A DNA stretch of 64,000 bases from Streptomyces sp. TRM70350 (lineage in GTDB: Bacteria > Actinomycetota > Actinomycetes > Streptomycetales > Streptomycetaceae). The translations under genes were made by a program, and so were the position numbers. Positions 54,888 to 64,000 of the stretch are shown here, piece by piece. The notes beneath the pieces are model-generated. The model was not told where the DNA came from and did not search any database. It saw only the letters and a list, made by a program, of their open reading frames with translations. The stretch covers positions 124,001 through 188,000 of the forward strand of contig NZ_JAHUXH010000004.1 in the NCBI RefSeq assembly GCF_019219825.1, in the 5' to 3' direction. Position 1 is the stretch's first letter. Each line of letters starts with the position of its first letter.

Positions 54888-55011
54888 GCGGGGAAGATTA
54901 AGCGGAATGGAAGCCGAGCGCAGGGTAGACACCCCGCCTGTCGGTGCCGGCCTCGCCGGGGGGTGCCAGGGCACCGCCGGCGCTGTCCCACCGCCGTGCG
55001 AAACTTTCCCC

Positions 55012-56079
55012 GTGAGTGCCAACGCAACCCCCACGGGCCAGCAGCCGACAGCGACGTACGACTCCGCCTTCCTCAAGGCGTGCAGGCGCGAGCCCGTGCC
55101 GCACACGCCGGTGTGGTTCATGCGGCAGGCCGGGCGCTCCCTGCCCGAGTACCGCAAGGTGCGCGAGGGCATCCCGATGCTGGAGTCGTGCATGCGGCCC
55201 GACCTGGTCACCGAGATCACCCTGCAGCCGGTGCGCCGGCACAACGTGGACGCGGCGATCTACTTCAGCGACATCGTCGTCCCCCTCAAGGCCATCGGCG
55301 TCGACCTCGACATCAAGCCCGGCGTCGGCCCGGTCGTCGAGCGCCCGATCCGCTCCCGCGCCGACCTGGCGCAGCTGCGCGACCTGACCCCCGAGGACGT
55401 CTCCTACGTCACGGAGGCGATCGGCCTGCTGACCGCCGAGCTCGGCGAGACGCCCCTGATCGGCTTCGCGGGTGCCCCGTTCACCCTCGCGAGCTACCTC
55501 GTGGAGGGCGGCCCGTCCCGCACGTACGAGAACGCCAAGGCGATGATGTACGGCGACCCGCGGCTGTGGGCCGACCTCCTCGACCGCCTCGCGGACATCA
55601 CCGCCGCCTTCCTCAAGGTGCAGATCGAGGCCGGCGCGAGCGCCGTCCAGCTCTTCGACTCCTGGGCGGGCGCCCTCGCCCCCGCCGACTACCGGCGCTC
55701 CGTGCTGCCCGCCTCCGCGAAGGTGTTCCGCGCGGTCGAGGCGTACGGCGTCCCGCGCATCCACTTCGGCGTCGGCACCGGCGAGCTGCTCGGCCTGATG
55801 GGCGAGGCCGGCGCGGACGTCGTCGGCGTCGACTGGCGCGTCCCGCTCGACGAGGCCACCCGCCGCGTCGGCCCCGGCAAGGCGCTGCAGGGCAACCTCG
55901 ACCCGACGGTCCTGTTCGCCCCGCAGGAGGCCGTCGAGACCAAGACCCGCGAGGTCCTGGACGCGGCGGCGGGCCTGGAGGGCCATGTCTTCAACCTCGG
56001 CCACGGCGTCCTGCCGTCCACCGACCCGGACGCGCTCACCCGCCTCGTCGAGTACGTCCACTCGCAGACCGCCCGCTGA
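55012..56079 (+). CDS. hemE: Uroporphyrinogen decarboxylase
   Basis: A 355-residue enzyme that removes four carboxyl groups from uroporphyrinogen III to give coproporphyrinogen III. The family signature [16 protein letters not shown], the active-site aspartate in YFSDIVVPL and the histidine in NLGHGVLP are present. The chosen start GTG 55012 has no ribosome binding site. GAAACT six bases before it could be a -10 region, so a leaderless message is likely. It converges on the rhomboid gene with a four-base gap. Confidence 0.95.
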   Translation: MSANATPTGQQPTATYDSAFLKACRREPVPHTPVWFMRQAGRSLPEYRKVREGIPMLESCMRPDLVTEITLQPVRRHNVDAAIYFSDIVVPLKAIGVDLDIKPGVGPVVERPIRSRADLAQLRDLTPEDVSYVTEAIGLLTAELGETPLIGFAGAPFTLASYLVEGGPSRTYENAKAMMYGDPRLWADLLDRLADITAAFLKVQIEAGASAVQLFDSWAGALAPADYRRSVLPASAKVFRAVEAYGVPRIHFGVGTGELLGLMGEAGADVVGVDWRVPLDEATRRVGPGKALQGNLDPTVLFAPQEAVETKTREVLDAAAGLEGHVFNLGHGVLPSTDPDALTRLVEYVHSQTAR

Positions 56080-56083
56080 CGGC

Positions 56084-56905
56084 TCACCACGTCTGACGGG
56101 GCCGTGCCTGCCTGCCGAACAGCAGACCGGGCGGCTCCGGCGGCGGTGGCGTGCCCGGCTTCAGGGGCCAGGCGAGCAGCATGCCGATGAGGAAGCCGAC
56201 GATGTGCGCCGCGTACGCCACGGCGCCCGCGTCGGAGACGCCCTCGCCGGCCGAGTACACCGCCTGGAGCCCGAACCAGGAGCCCAGCACCAGCCAGGCC
56301 GGCAACCTCAGCGGCAGGAAGATCAGGAACGGGACCAGCACCCACACCCTGGCCTTCGGATACAGCACCAGATACGCGCCCAGCACACCGGCGATCGCCC
56401 CCGAGGCGCCGATCAGCGGCTCGGCGGACTCGGCGTTCAGCAGCGCGAAGCCGTACGCCGCCGCGTAGCCGCAGGCGCCGTAGAACAGCGCGAAGCGCAC
56501 ATGCCCCATGCGGTCCTCGATGTTGTTGCCGAAGATCAGCAGGAAGAGCATGTTGCCCAGCAGATGCAGCCAGCTGCCGTGCAGGAACAGGGAGGTGAGC
56601 ACGCTCAGTTCGGGCGACTTGTCGTACGTCGGCGGGGCCACCACGCAGCCCGGGCCCTGCGGGCCGACCGCGACCTCTCCCGTGGGCACCATGCGGGGCA
56701 TCTGACGGTGGATCAATTCCTGGGGCACCGCCGCGTACCGGTCCAGGAACGCCTCAAGATGGCACAGTTGCGCCAGGCTGCTCTCACCCGCCACCGAACC
56801 GGCGAGGCCGGGCATGAGCAGGAACACGACGACGTTCGTCGCGATCAGCGCGTACGTCACCCAGGCCGTGCGGCGCGCCGGGTCCGTGTCATGGACGGGG
56901 ATCAC
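56084..56905 (-). CDS. Rhomboid-family intramembrane serine protease
   Basis: A 273-residue membrane protein. The catalytic serine is Ser168 in GASGAIAGVLG, the histidine is His234 in AAHIVGFLIG, and HLLGNMLFL carries the conserved HxxxN. About 50 loop residues follow the first helix. The C-terminus is Pro-rich. GTG 56905 is used as start. Another GTG three bases earlier is equally possible, and neither has a strong site. Substrates of actinobacterial rhomboids are mostly unknown. Confidence 0.85.
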   Translation of the reverse strand: MIPVHDTDPARRTAWVTYALIATNVVVFLLMPGLAGSVAGESSLAQLCHLEAFLDRYAAVPQELIHRQMPRMVPTGEVAVGPQGPGCVVAPPTYDKSPELSVLTSLFLHGSWLHLLGNMLFLLIFGNNIEDRMGHVRFALFYGACGYAAAYGFALLNAESAEPLIGASGAIAGVLGAYLVLYPKARVWVLVPFLIFLPLRLPAWLVLGSWFGLQAVYSAGEGVSDAGAVAYAAHIVGFLIGMLLAWPLKPGTPPPPEPPGLLFGRQARPRQTW

Positions 56906-57024
56906 CACGTGGAAGTAGTGCCCTCGATGCGCTCGCCGAATCGGTGAACGCGACCGGCCGGGCGTGCGTATGTCTTCTCGACCGGCCGCGGCACGGCGTC
57001 GCGGGACGACGTGAGGAACAGGCG

Positions 57025-57345
57025 ATGAACGACCGAGTGACTCCTCCGATGCAGGCCAACCCCGACGGCGAGGCGCAGCTCGCGCTGGTGATCCACCTCC
57101 CCTGGGAGGACGTCGCCCGGCTCGGCCAGGAGGCCGGCCGCATGGCGGCGCAGTTGCAGCGACCGGTGACGCTGGACGAGGCGGTGAGCAACCGGTTGCG
57201 GTCCGTCTCCCCGGGCGCGCACGCGAAACCGGCGGGGGCGCAGCCGAGTGCCATGCCGACCGCTGCTTCGGTGTCGTCGCTGCCGTCGCGACCGCCGTCC
57301 GAGCAGGCACGGCAGGCGATCGACAGGATCAACGGCACGGCGTAG
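57025..57345 (+). CDS. Small conserved protein of unknown function, 106 residues
   Basis: Starts at ATG 57025 with GAGGAA eight bases upstream. An ordered N-terminal half (LALVIHLPWEDVARLGQEAG, then ALxRPVTLDEAVSNRL-like LQRPVTLDEAVSNRL) is followed by a Pro/Ser/Ala-rich tail. It has a sensible codon pattern and looks like a short regulatory or adaptor protein. No known domain is recognised. It is divergent from the rhomboid gene. Confidence 0.65.
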   Translation: MNDRVTPPMQANPDGEAQLALVIHLPWEDVARLGQEAGRMAAQLQRPVTLDEAVSNRLRSVSPGAHAKPAGAQPSAMPTAASVSSLPSRPPSEQARQAIDRINGTA

Positions 57346-57367
57346 CGGCGGCGGGACAACGCCCCCC

Positions 57368-57395
57368 AGGGGCGCGGGGAACTGCGCGACCAGCC
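57368..57395 (+). repeat. Streptomyces dispersed intergenic repeat, copy 2
   Basis: AGGGGCGCGGGGAACTGCGC followed by GACCAGCC. It is nearly identical to the sequence at 26856-26882 on the opposite strand. It lies in the 82-base gap between the small gene and the flavin reductase stop. Confidence 0.6.
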
Positions 57396-57427
57396 CCCCA
57401 CCCCGCACCCCGCGGAAACCCGCATCC

Positions 57428-58870
57428 CTATGGCGCCCCCCGTACCTTCCCCGCGGCCTTCCGCGCAGCGACCAGCACCGGATCCCACACCGGCGAGAAC
57501 GGCGGCGCGTACCCCAGGTCCAGCGCCGTCATCTGCTCCACCGTCATCCCGGCCGTGAGCGCCACCGCCGCGATGTCCACCCGCTTGCCCGCCCCCTCCC
57601 GGCCCACGATCTGCACGCCGAGCAGCCGCCCCGTGCGGCGCTCGGCGAGCATCTTCACGGTCATCGGGGAGGCACCGGGGTAGTACCCGGCCCGGCTCGT
57701 CGACTCGATGACCACCGTCTCGAACCGCAGCCCCGCCCGCCGCGCGTCCTTCTCCCGCAGCCCGGTACGGGCGATCTCCAGATCGCACACCTTGCTCACC
57801 GCGGTGCCGACCACTCCGGGGAACGTCGCGTAACCGCCTCCGGCATTGGTGCCAATGACTTGTCCCTGCTTGTTGGCGTGCGTGCCGAGCGCGACATGCC
57901 GCTCCTGCCCGGCGACCAGATCGAGGACCTCCACGCAGTCACCGCCGGCCCAGATGTTCTCGTGACCGCGGACCCGCATCGCCAGATCGGTGAGCAGCCC
58001 GCCGTGCTCGCCGAGCGGCAGCCCCGCCGCCTCGGCGAGCGTCGTCTCGGGGCGTACGCCGATGCCGAGGACGACCACGTCCGCCGGGTACTCGGCGTCC
58101 TCCGTGGCCACCGCCCGCACCTGCCCGTCGTCACCGGTGAGGATCTTGGTGACCTCGGCGTCGTTGACCATGGTGATGCCCATGCCCTCCATGGCCTCGT
58201 GCACCAGCCGCCCCATGTCCGCATCGAGCGTGGACATGGGTTCCGCGCCCCGGTTGACGACCGTCACCTCGTAGCCGCGGTGGATCAGCGCCTCGGCCAT
58301 CTCGACGCCGATGTAGCCCGCCCCGACGACCACCGCACGCCGCCCCCGCGCGCGCGTGAGGGTGTCCAGCAGCTCCTGGCCGTCGTCCAGGGTCTGCACC
58401 CCGTGCACGCCCGGGGCGTCGACGCCCGGCATGTCGGGGCGGATCGGCCGGGCGCCGGTGGCGATCACGAGCTTGTCGTACGACGTCCAGGACTCGGCCC
58501 CCGAATCGACGTCACGCGCGCGTACCCGCCCCCCGCCGACGTCGATCTCCACGACCTCCGTCCGCAGCCGCAGGCCGATGCCCCGCGAACGGTGCTCCTC
58601 GGGCGTGCGGGCGATCAGCTCGTCGCGGTCGGAGACCTGACCGCCCACCCAGTACGGGATGCCGCACGCCGAGTACGAGGTGAAGTGGCCGCGCTCGAAG
58701 GCCACGATCTCCAGCTCGTCCGGGCCCTTCAGCCGACGAGCCTGGGACGCCGCGGACATGCCCGCGGCGTCGCCGCCGATCACGACCAGTCGCTCTCTCG
58801 TACCGCTTGCACGGCTTGTACCGCTGGCACCGCTCGCACCGCTCGCACCGCTCGCACCGCTCATGCTCAT
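57428..58870 (-). CDS. FAD/NAD(P)-dependent disulfide reductase (CoA-disulfide reductase/NADH oxidase family)
   Basis: A 480-residue flavoprotein. FAD-binding VVIGGDAAGMSAASQARR opens the conserved part. The single redox cysteine is in SYSACGIPYWVGG, the pattern of CoA-disulfide reductase and Nox enzymes. NAD-binding VVVGAGYIGVEMAEAL and the FAD motif NIWAGGDCVEV follow, then a C-terminal dimerisation domain. The substrate (CoA disulfide, oxygen or a polysulfide) cannot be told. The first 24 residues are a Ser-Gly-Ala repeat encoded by tandem 9-bp units, absent from the fold and open to length change by slippage. ATG 58864 is an alternative start. Confidence 0.85.
   Translation of the reverse strand: MSMSGASGASGASGASGTSRASGTRERLVVIGGDAAGMSAASQARRLKGPDELEIVAFERGHFTSYSACGIPYWVGGQVSDRDELIARTPEEHRSRGIGLRLRTEVVEIDVGGGRVRARDVDSGAESWTSYDKLVIATGARPIRPDMPGVDAPGVHGVQTLDDGQELLDTLTRARGRRAVVVGAGYIGVEMAEALIHRGYEVTVVNRGAEPMSTLDADMGRLVHEAMEGMGITMVNDAEVTKILTGDDGQVRAVATEDAEYPADVVVLGIGVRPETTLAEAAGLPLGEHGGLLTDLAMRVRGHENIWAGGDCVEVLDLVAGQERHVALGTHANKQGQVIGTNAGGGYATFPGVVGTAVSKVCDLEIARTGLREKDARRAGLRFETVVIESTSRAGYYPGASPMTVKMLAERRTGRLLGVQIVGREGAGKRVDIAAVALTAGMTVEQMTALDLGYAPPFSPVWDPVLVAARKAAGKVRGAP
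58800..58862. repeat. Tandem 9-bp coding repeats in the flavin reductase gene
   Basis: Four perfect copies of GCACCGCTC (58827-58862) with three degenerate copies before them. They encode Ser-Gly-Ala units on the minus strand right after the start codon. Multiples of three keep the frame when copy number changes. Confidence 0.8.
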
Positions 58871-58897
58871 GCGAACACGTTACGGCGGCGGGGCATT

Positions 58898-59959
58898 TCA
58901 GTCCTGCTCCTGCTCCTGCTCGCCCCGCTCCTCCTCCCGCGCGGTGCCGGGCGCGGGCTGCGGTGCCCGCCGGGCCGTCGGCAGCGGTCCCGGCGCGGTC
59001 GTCGCGGACGCCGTGGCGGGGCGGCGTGCCCTGCGGGGGCGTACGAGACGCAGCCAGACCAGGACGAGCAGCGCCGCCAGCGCGGCGAACGGCAGCACCG
59101 CGCCCACGGCCACGACGATCCACCGCAGCATCGTCACGAAGGCGCCCCAGCCGCCCGCCAGGGCGTCCGTGAACCCGGGGTCCTCGTCCTCCTTGGGGGC
59201 CTTCTTCACCGGCGTCTCGGACAGCGAGAGCGTGATGGTGGCCAGGCTCGTGCGGTCCTTCAGGGACGCCTGCTGGGCGAGCAGCGCCTCCAGGTCGGCC
59301 TGGCGGCTGCTCAGCTCGCCCTCCAGCTCCACCACGTCGCTCAGCCGGGTCGCCTGGTCCATCAGCTCGCGGATCCGGGCGACGCTGGCGCGCTGGGTCT
59401 TGATCCGGCTCTCCACGTCGACGACCTGGTCGGTGACGTCCGTCGCCTTCGCGGTGCGGTCGAGGAGCTTGCCCGCGCCTTCCAGGTCGGCGAGGACGTC
59501 CTCGTACTTGTCGACGGGCACCCGCAGGACGACCCGGGTGCGCTCGTTGCCGCGCTCGTCCCGGGTGGTGGTCTCACTGCCCACGAAGCCGCCCGCGGTC
59601 TCGGCGGTCGTACGGGCCTCGTCCAGGGCCTTGGGCACGTCCTTGACCTGCACGGTCAGGGACGCGGTGCGGATGATGTGGCTCGCGGGGAGCCGGGGCG
59701 CGTCCGGGGCCTTGTCGGCGCCGGACCTGCTGCCGCTGCCGAAGGCGCCCTCCTTGGCGCCGGGCCCGACGGCGGCCTGGTCCTGGGCGGCGGCCGCGTC
59801 TCCGCCCGAGGCGGAGGTGGTGTCGGCCGCGCCGCTGCAACCCGTCAGCGCCAGCGCGGCGGCGAGCAGGATCCCGGCCAGGGCCGGAACGGGGCGTGGT
59901 GCGGAGTGTCGTGCGGAGCGTGCTGCGCGCATGCGGTGAACCCCCGAGGGTCGTGACAA
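58898..59959 (-). CDS. DUF4349 lipoprotein
   Basis: A 353-residue membrane-attached protein. The lipobox LALTGC is at about residues 36-41. The DUF4349 core (about 90-260) includes HIIRTASLTVQVKDVPKALDEA and TTAETAGGFVGSE, with a long coiled coil (about 165-235). One membrane helix (VAVGAVLPFAALAALLVLVWL) and an Arg-rich tail follow. TTG 59959 is taken as start because AAGGAG lies six bases upstream. ATG 59932 gives a more compact signal peptide but lacks a site. Function unknown. Confidence 0.8.
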   Translation of the reverse strand: MSRPSGVHRMRAARSARHSAPRPVPALAGILLAAALALTGCSGAADTTSASGGDAAAAQDQAAVGPGAKEGAFGSGSRSGADKAPDAPRLPASHIIRTASLTVQVKDVPKALDEARTTAETAGGFVGSETTTRDERGNERTRVVLRVPVDKYEDVLADLEGAGKLLDRTAKATDVTDQVVDVESRIKTQRASVARIRELMDQATRLSDVVELEGELSSRQADLEALLAQQASLKDRTSLATITLSLSETPVKKAPKEDEDPGFTDALAGGWGAFVTMLRWIVVAVGAVLPFAALAALLVLVWLRLVRPRRARRPATASATTAPGPLPTARRAPQPAPGTAREEERGEQEQEQD

Positions 59960-60088
59960 CTGACGCTCCTTCGACGCCGGGGCGGCCCGGGACGTTGGAC
60001 CCGTGCGGTCCCGATGCGGTCACGGTCCGGACTCGGCGGGGCCACGGGCCGCGGAGGGGCTGTCAGTGGCGTCTGAGAAGGTGGAGTC

Positions 60089-61543
60089 ATGAACGCAGCA
60101 CGCACGGACGGCGGACAGGTCGTCGTCATCGGAGCCGGGGTCGCCGGGTTGGCCGCCGCCCACCGGCTGCTGGGGCGCGGCGCGCGGGTGACCGTGCTGG
60201 AGGGCTCCGACCGGGTCGGCGGCAAGCTGCTGCCCGGCGAGATCGCGGGCGTGCGCGTGGACCTGGGCGCCGAGTCGATGCTGGCCCGCCGCCCCGAGGC
60301 GGTCGCCCTCGCGCGTGAGGTGGGCCTCGACGACCGGCTCCAGCCGCCGGCCACCGCGACCGCCTCCCTGTGGACCCGCGGCGCCCTGCGCCCGATGCCC
60401 AAGGGCCACGTGATGGGCGTGCCGGGCACCGCGGCCGCGCTCTCGGGCGTGCTTTCCGAGGAGGGCCTGGCGCGCATCGAGCGCGACGCCGACCTGCCCC
60501 GCACGGAGGTCGGCGACGACGTGGCGGTGGGGGAGTTCGTCGCCGCGCGGCTCGGCCGCGAGGTCGTCGACCGGCTCGTGGAGCCGCTGCTGGGCGGTGT
60601 CTACGCGGGCGACGCGTACCGCATCTCGATGCGCTCGGCCGTCCCCCAGCTGTTCCAGGCCGCCCAGACGCACGACTCGCTCACCGAGGCGGTCCGGGAG
60701 ATCCAGGCCAGGGCGGCGGCCGCCCCGCAGACGGGTCCGGTGTTCATGGGCATCGAGGGCGGTGTCGGCAGCCTGCCGCTCGCCGTCGCCGAGTCGGTGC
60801 GGGCGCGCGGCGGCGACATCGTGACCGGCGCCCGCGTGACGCGGCTGCGCCGCGAGGGCCGTACGGGCTGGCGGGTCGTGGCCGGCGACCGGGTGCTGCA
60901 CGCCGACGCCGTGATCGTCGCCGTGCCCGCGCCCGCCGCCGCCGAGCTGCTGCGCGCCGAGGCCCCGGCGGCCGCGACCGAACTGGCCGCCGTGGAGTAC
61001 GCGTCGATGGCGCTGGTCACCCTCGCCTACCGCAGGTCCGAGGCGCGCCTGCCCGAGGGCAGCGGCTTCCTGGTGCCGCCGGTCGACGGGCGGACCATCA
61101 AGGCGTCGACGTTCGCCTCCCAGAAGTGGGGCTGGATCGCCGGCGAGGACCCGGACCTGATCGTGCTGCGCACCTCCGTCGGGCGGTACGGCGAGACGGA
61201 GATCCTCCGCCGCGACGACGCCGACCTGGTGGCCGTCTCCCGGCGCGACCTCGCTGCGGCGACGGGCCTGGACGCCACGCCCGTCGCCGCCTGCGTCACC
61301 CGCTGGGACTCGGGCCTGCCCCAGTACCCCGTCGGCCACCACGCGCGCGTGGCCCGCATCCGCGAGCACGTCGGCAAGCTCCCGGGCCTCGCCGTGTGCG
61401 GCGCGGTGTACGACGGGGTGGGCATCCCGGCGTGCGTCGCGAGCGCGTACGCGGCGGTGGACCAGATCCACGGCGACCTGGATGCTGTGCAGCAGCTCAC
61501 CGCCCACCCGGTGCAGAGCCTGCACGGCGGAGCGGGAGAATAA
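60089..61543 (+). CDS. hemY: Coproporphyrinogen/protoporphyrinogen oxidase
   Basis: A 484-residue FAD enzyme. The N-terminal dinucleotide motif is [17 protein letters not shown], followed by [14 protein letters not shown]. The C-terminus has the FAD-contacting [19 protein letters not shown]. In actinobacteria this enzyme (also called CgoX) oxidises coproporphyrinogen III to coproporphyrin III. It starts at ATG 60089 with GGTGGAG upstream. hemQ follows after five bases, so both are made together. Confidence 0.93.
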   Translation: MNAARTDGGQVVVIGAGVAGLAAAHRLLGRGARVTVLEGSDRVGGKLLPGEIAGVRVDLGAESMLARRPEAVALAREVGLDDRLQPPATATASLWTRGALRPMPKGHVMGVPGTAAALSGVLSEEGLARIERDADLPRTEVGDDVAVGEFVAARLGREVVDRLVEPLLGGVYAGDAYRISMRSAVPQLFQAAQTHDSLTEAVREIQARAAAAPQTGPVFMGIEGGVGSLPLAVAESVRARGGDIVTGARVTRLRREGRTGWRVVAGDRVLHADAVIVAVPAPAAAELLRAEAPAAATELAAVEYASMALVTLAYRRSEARLPEGSGFLVPPVDGRTIKASTFASQKWGWIAGEDPDLIVLRTSVGRYGETEILRRDDADLVAVSRRDLAAATGLDATPVAACVTRWDSGLPQYPVGHHARVARIREHVGKLPGLAVCGAVYDGVGIPACVASAYAAVDQIHGDLDAVQQLTAHPVQSLHGGAGE

Positions 61544-61548
61544 GGGAC

Positions 61549-62280
61549 ATGAGTGACGACGCCTCCACCCCCGCCCCGGCCCGGATCCCGAACAAGGGCA
61601 AGCTGGCCAAGGACCTCAACGAGGTCATCCGCTACACCCTGTGGTCCGTGTTCAAGCTGAAGGACGTGCTGCCCGAGGACCGCGCGGGCTACGCCGAAGA
61701 GGTCCAGGAGCTGTTCGACCAGCTCGCCGCCAAGGACGTCACCGTCCGCGGCACCTACGACGTCTCCGGGCTGCGCGCCGACGCCGACCTGATGATCTGG
61801 TGGCACGCCGAGACCAGCGACCAGCTGCAGGAGGCGTACAACCTCTTCCGCCGCACGAAGCTGGGCCGCGCCCTGGAGCCGGTGTGGTCCAACATGGCGC
61901 TGCACCGCCCCGCCGAGTTCAACCGCAGCCACATCCCGGCGTTCCTCGCCGACGAGACGCCCCGCGCGTACGTCAGCGTCTACCCCTTCGTGCGCTCCTA
62001 CGACTGGTACCTGCTGCCGGAGGAGGACCGGCGCCGGATGCTCGCCGACCACGGCAAGATGGCCCGCGGCTACCCCGACGTGCGCGCCAACACGGTCGCC
62101 TCCTTCTCCCTCGGCGACTACGAGTGGCTCCTCGCCTTCGAGGCCGACGAGCTGTACCGCATCGTCGACCTCATGCGCCACCTGCGCGGCTCGGAGGCCC
62201 GGCTGCACGTCCGCGAGGAGGTCCCGTTCTTCACCGGCCGCCGCAAGGAGATCACAGAACTGGTCGCGGGCCTCGCCTGA
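61549..62280 (+). CDS. hemQ: Coproheme decarboxylase (HemQ/ChdC)
   Basis: A 243-residue enzyme of the chlorite-dismutase-like family that converts iron-coproporphyrin to haem b with peroxide. The residues matching actinobacterial ChdC are axial His168 (DHGKMARGY), catalytic Tyr145 ([14 protein letters not shown]) and distal His128 (NRSHIP). The distal arginine of true chlorite dismutases is not present in the usual place. RBS AAGGGA precedes ATG 61549. It is co-transcribed with hemY. Confidence 0.95.
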   Translation: MSDDASTPAPARIPNKGKLAKDLNEVIRYTLWSVFKLKDVLPEDRAGYAEEVQELFDQLAAKDVTVRGTYDVSGLRADADLMIWWHAETSDQLQEAYNLFRRTKLGRALEPVWSNMALHRPAEFNRSHIPAFLADETPRAYVSVYPFVRSYDWYLLPEEDRRRMLADHGKMARGYPDVRANTVASFSLGDYEWLLAFEADELYRIVDLMRHLRGSEARLHVREEVPFFTGRRKEITELVAGLA

Positions 62281-62410
62281 GGGCCGGGGGCCGCGGGGTT
62301 GTTCCTGCGGGCCGGTTGGCAGGCGTCGTTCGACCGGCGGGCTGCCGCGAGGGGCCCCGGACTCGCCGGTCGGCGGGCCCCGCCCGGTCAGCGCAGCTCC
62401 GGGCGCCTGG

Positions 62411-64000
62411 TCAGCGCGCGCTCGCCGCAGCCTCGGCCTTCCGTGCGGGATCTTCCTGGCGCGCGGTCGCGCCCGGCTTTGGCTCCGGGTGTGGTGCGCA
62501 GGACGCGTGGCGGGTCGGGAGGCGGCCCTGGAGCAGGTAGGCGTCCACGTGGGCGTTGACGCACGGGTTGGGGCCGCCCGCGATGCCGTGCGTGCCGGAG
62601 TCCCGCTCGGTGACCAGGACCGAGCCGGACAGTCGGCGGTGGAGTTCGAGGGCGCCGTCGTAGGGGGCGGCGGCGTCCCGCTCGGCGGCCAGGATCAGCG
62701 TCGGTGGCAGCTCGCCCGGCCCGGTCCGCACGTCGAGCGGCCGCTGACGCGGCGCCTGCCAGTACGCGCACGGCAGGTTCAGCCACACGTTGTTCCACGT
62801 CTCGAACGGCGCCACGCGCGCGAGCCGCGTGTTGTCCCGGTTCCAGACCTTCCACTCCGTCGGCCAGGGCGCGTCGTTGCACTCGACGGCCGTGTAGACG
62901 GCACGGGAGTTCTCCGCCTCCACGGCCGCCTTCTCGTCCGGCGTGGCCAGTTCGATCAACGGCTGCGGATCGCCCTTGAGATACGCCGACAGCGCCTCGG
63001 CCCGCCCCGGCCAGTAGTCGTCGTAGTAACCGGCCTCCAGAAACGCGCTCTGCAACTGCCCCGGCCCGACCTTCCCGCCCGCCGGTTTCCGGGCGAGCCG
63101 CGCCCGCGCGGTGTCATAGCCGCGCTGCACCTCCTGAGGCGTGGCGCCCAGCCCGTACACGCCGTGATGCCTGGCGATCCACTCCTTCATGTCCGCCCAG
63201 CGGCCCTCGAACGCCGCCGACTGGGCGAGGTTGTTGCGGTACCAGATCTGCGCCGGATCGGGGTTCACCGCCGCGTCGAACACCATCCGCCGTACGTGCG
63301 TGGGGAACAGCGTCGCGTACAGCGCCCCGAAGTAGGTGCCGTACGACGCGCCCATGAACGTCAGCTTCACCTCGCCCAGCGCGGCGCGCAGCACGTCCAG
63401 ATCACGGGCGTTGTTCAGGGAGTGGTAGTGCCTGAGCACGCTGCCCGACCGCTGCGCGCACCCGCGCGCGTAGGCCTTCGCCTGCGCGATGCGCTCCTGC
63501 TTGTACGACTCCGAGGGGTGCGTCGGCTCGGGCGTGGGCCCCTTGAAGTGCTGCTTGGGGTCCTGGCAGGACAGCGGCGCGGACCGGCCGACCCCGCGCG
63601 GGGCGTAGCCGACCAGGTCGTACGCGGCGGCCAGGCGCTTCCACTCGGGGAGCAGGCCGACCAGCGGGAAGAGGAGACCGGAGGCGCCCGGACCGCCGGG
63701 GTTGTAGACCAGGGCGCCCTGACGGGGCACCCTGCGCTTGCTGTTGTGCGGGTCGCGGTGGGTGGCCCGCACCCGGCTGACGGCGAGCCCGATCTGCTTG
63801 CCGTCGGGCCGCGCGTAGTCGAGGGGGACGGTGACCGTGCCGCACTCCATGTCCTTCGGCAGGTCCTGCGCGTCGGCGCACCGGCCGAAGTCGATCCCGG
63901 CGGCCGCGGCACGCGCGGCGGCCACGGCGGTGCCGCGCAGCTCGGCCGCCGCCTCCGGGTGGGCCGGTGCGCCGACGGCCGGGGCGGAGACGACGGTGGT
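62411..64000 (-). CDS. Alpha/beta hydrolase, tripeptidyl aminopeptidase-like, 5' end cut by window
   Basis: The frame runs through the right edge. A GTG at 63925 is internal, and the signal peptide is expected outside. The oxyanion motif is NPGGPGASG, the nucleophile serine in MGASYGTYFG, the aspartate in AERDAAAPYDG and the histidine in SGTHGIAGG. The C-terminal TAP-like domain (LDVRTGPGELPPTLIL) is present. Such enzymes are secreted by Streptomyces and remove N-terminal tripeptides, often from other secreted proteins. Confidence 0.85.
   Translation of the reverse strand, partial: TTVVSAPAVGAPAHPEAAAELRGTAVAAARAAAAGIDFGRCADAQDLPKDMECGTVTVPLDYARPDGKQIGLAVSRVRATHRDPHNSKRRVPRQGALVYNPGGPGASGLLFPLVGLLPEWKRLAAAYDLVGYAPRGVGRSAPLSCQDPKQHFKGPTPEPTHPSESYKQERIAQAKAYARGCAQRSGSVLRHYHSLNNARDLDVLRAALGEVKLTFMGASYGTYFGALYATLFPTHVRRMVFDAAVNPDPAQIWYRNNLAQSAAFEGRWADMKEWIARHHGVYGLGATPQEVQRGYDTARARLARKPAGGKVGPGQLQSAFLEAGYYDDYWPGRAEALSAYLKGDPQPLIELATPDEKAAVEAENSRAVYTAVECNDAPWPTEWKVWNRDNTRLARVAPFETWNNVWLNLPCAYWQAPRQRPLDVRTGPGELPPTLILAAERDAAAPYDGALELHRRLSGSVLVTERDSGTHGIAGGPNPCVNAHVDAYLLQGRLPTRHASCAPHPEPKPGATARQEDPARKAEAAASAR

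Noticed and set aside
57368..57395. Terminator for the 106-residue gene
   Set aside because: The sequence is better explained as a dispersed repeat. It does not form a strong local stem.

Overview
The window is from a Streptomyces or a very close relative. It is uniformly high in G+C, with G/C-rich third codon positions and many GTG starts. Most genes carry AGGAGG-type ribosome binding sites, and neighbouring genes often overlap by ATGA or GTGA. Gene order from about 14.7 kb to the right end (HTH-MurA-like, aconitase, NgcEFG, Rok7B7, XylFGH, Dxs, fadAB, RNase D, DUF3000, HemE, HemY, HemQ) matches, as I recall it, the S. coelicolor core chromosome around SCO5998-SCO6041. This was remembered, not searched. 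No rRNA, tRNA, CRISPR array, transposase or prophage core was seen.

Layout. 0-2.1 kb: 3' part of a glycoside hydrolase and a universal stress protein. 2.1-10.6 kb: a minus-strand operon for a membrane-arm-only complex I relative (nuoA, a fused degenerate NuoB/NuoD-like gene, nuoH, J, K, L, M, N) with no NuoC, E, F, G or I. 10.6-12 kb: a damaged stretch holding a collapsed copper-protein gene, inverted repeats and about 1.1 kb without a convincing gene. 12-14.7 kb: a zinc alcohol dehydrogenase, a CGNR regulator, a MarR regulator with a palindromic operator and two tiny genes. 14.7-19.6 kb: an HTH-MurA-like fusion, a DUF4236 gene and aconitase. 19.6-33.8 kb: a polysaccharide block with a CebR-box LPMO carrying a TTA codon, a GH92 alpha-mannosidase, the NgcEFG transporter, the ROK regulator Rok7B7 and the XylFGH transporter. 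33.9-39.4 kb: dxs, an amino-acid permease, a GT39-like membrane protein and a PIN/NYN-like protein. 39.5-41.5 kb: three small genes with phage-tail flavour. 41.5-44.9 kb: fadAB. 45-51.6 kb: a LacI regulator and GH2 beta-mannosidase divergent from a sugar ABC transporter. 51.7-62.3 kb: RNase D, a response regulator, DUF3000, hemE, a rhomboid protease, a flavin disulfide reductase, a DUF4349 lipoprotein, hemY and hemQ. 62.4-64 kb: a tripeptidyl-aminopeptidase-like hydrolase running off the right edge.

How the genes work together. The sugar genes suggest a glycan-scavenging neighbourhood. LPMO and GH92 attack polymers or N-glycans outside the cell, NgcEFG and XylFGH import products under ROK control, and the LacI/GH2/ABC block handles beta-mannosides. 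hemE, hemY and hemQ cover three steps of the coproporphyrin-dependent haem pathway. The two most unusual items are the NADH-module-free complex I operon with its NuoB/D-like fusion, and a pair of matching 6-4-6 palindromes, one in front of the HTH-MurA fusion and one over the aconitase promoter.
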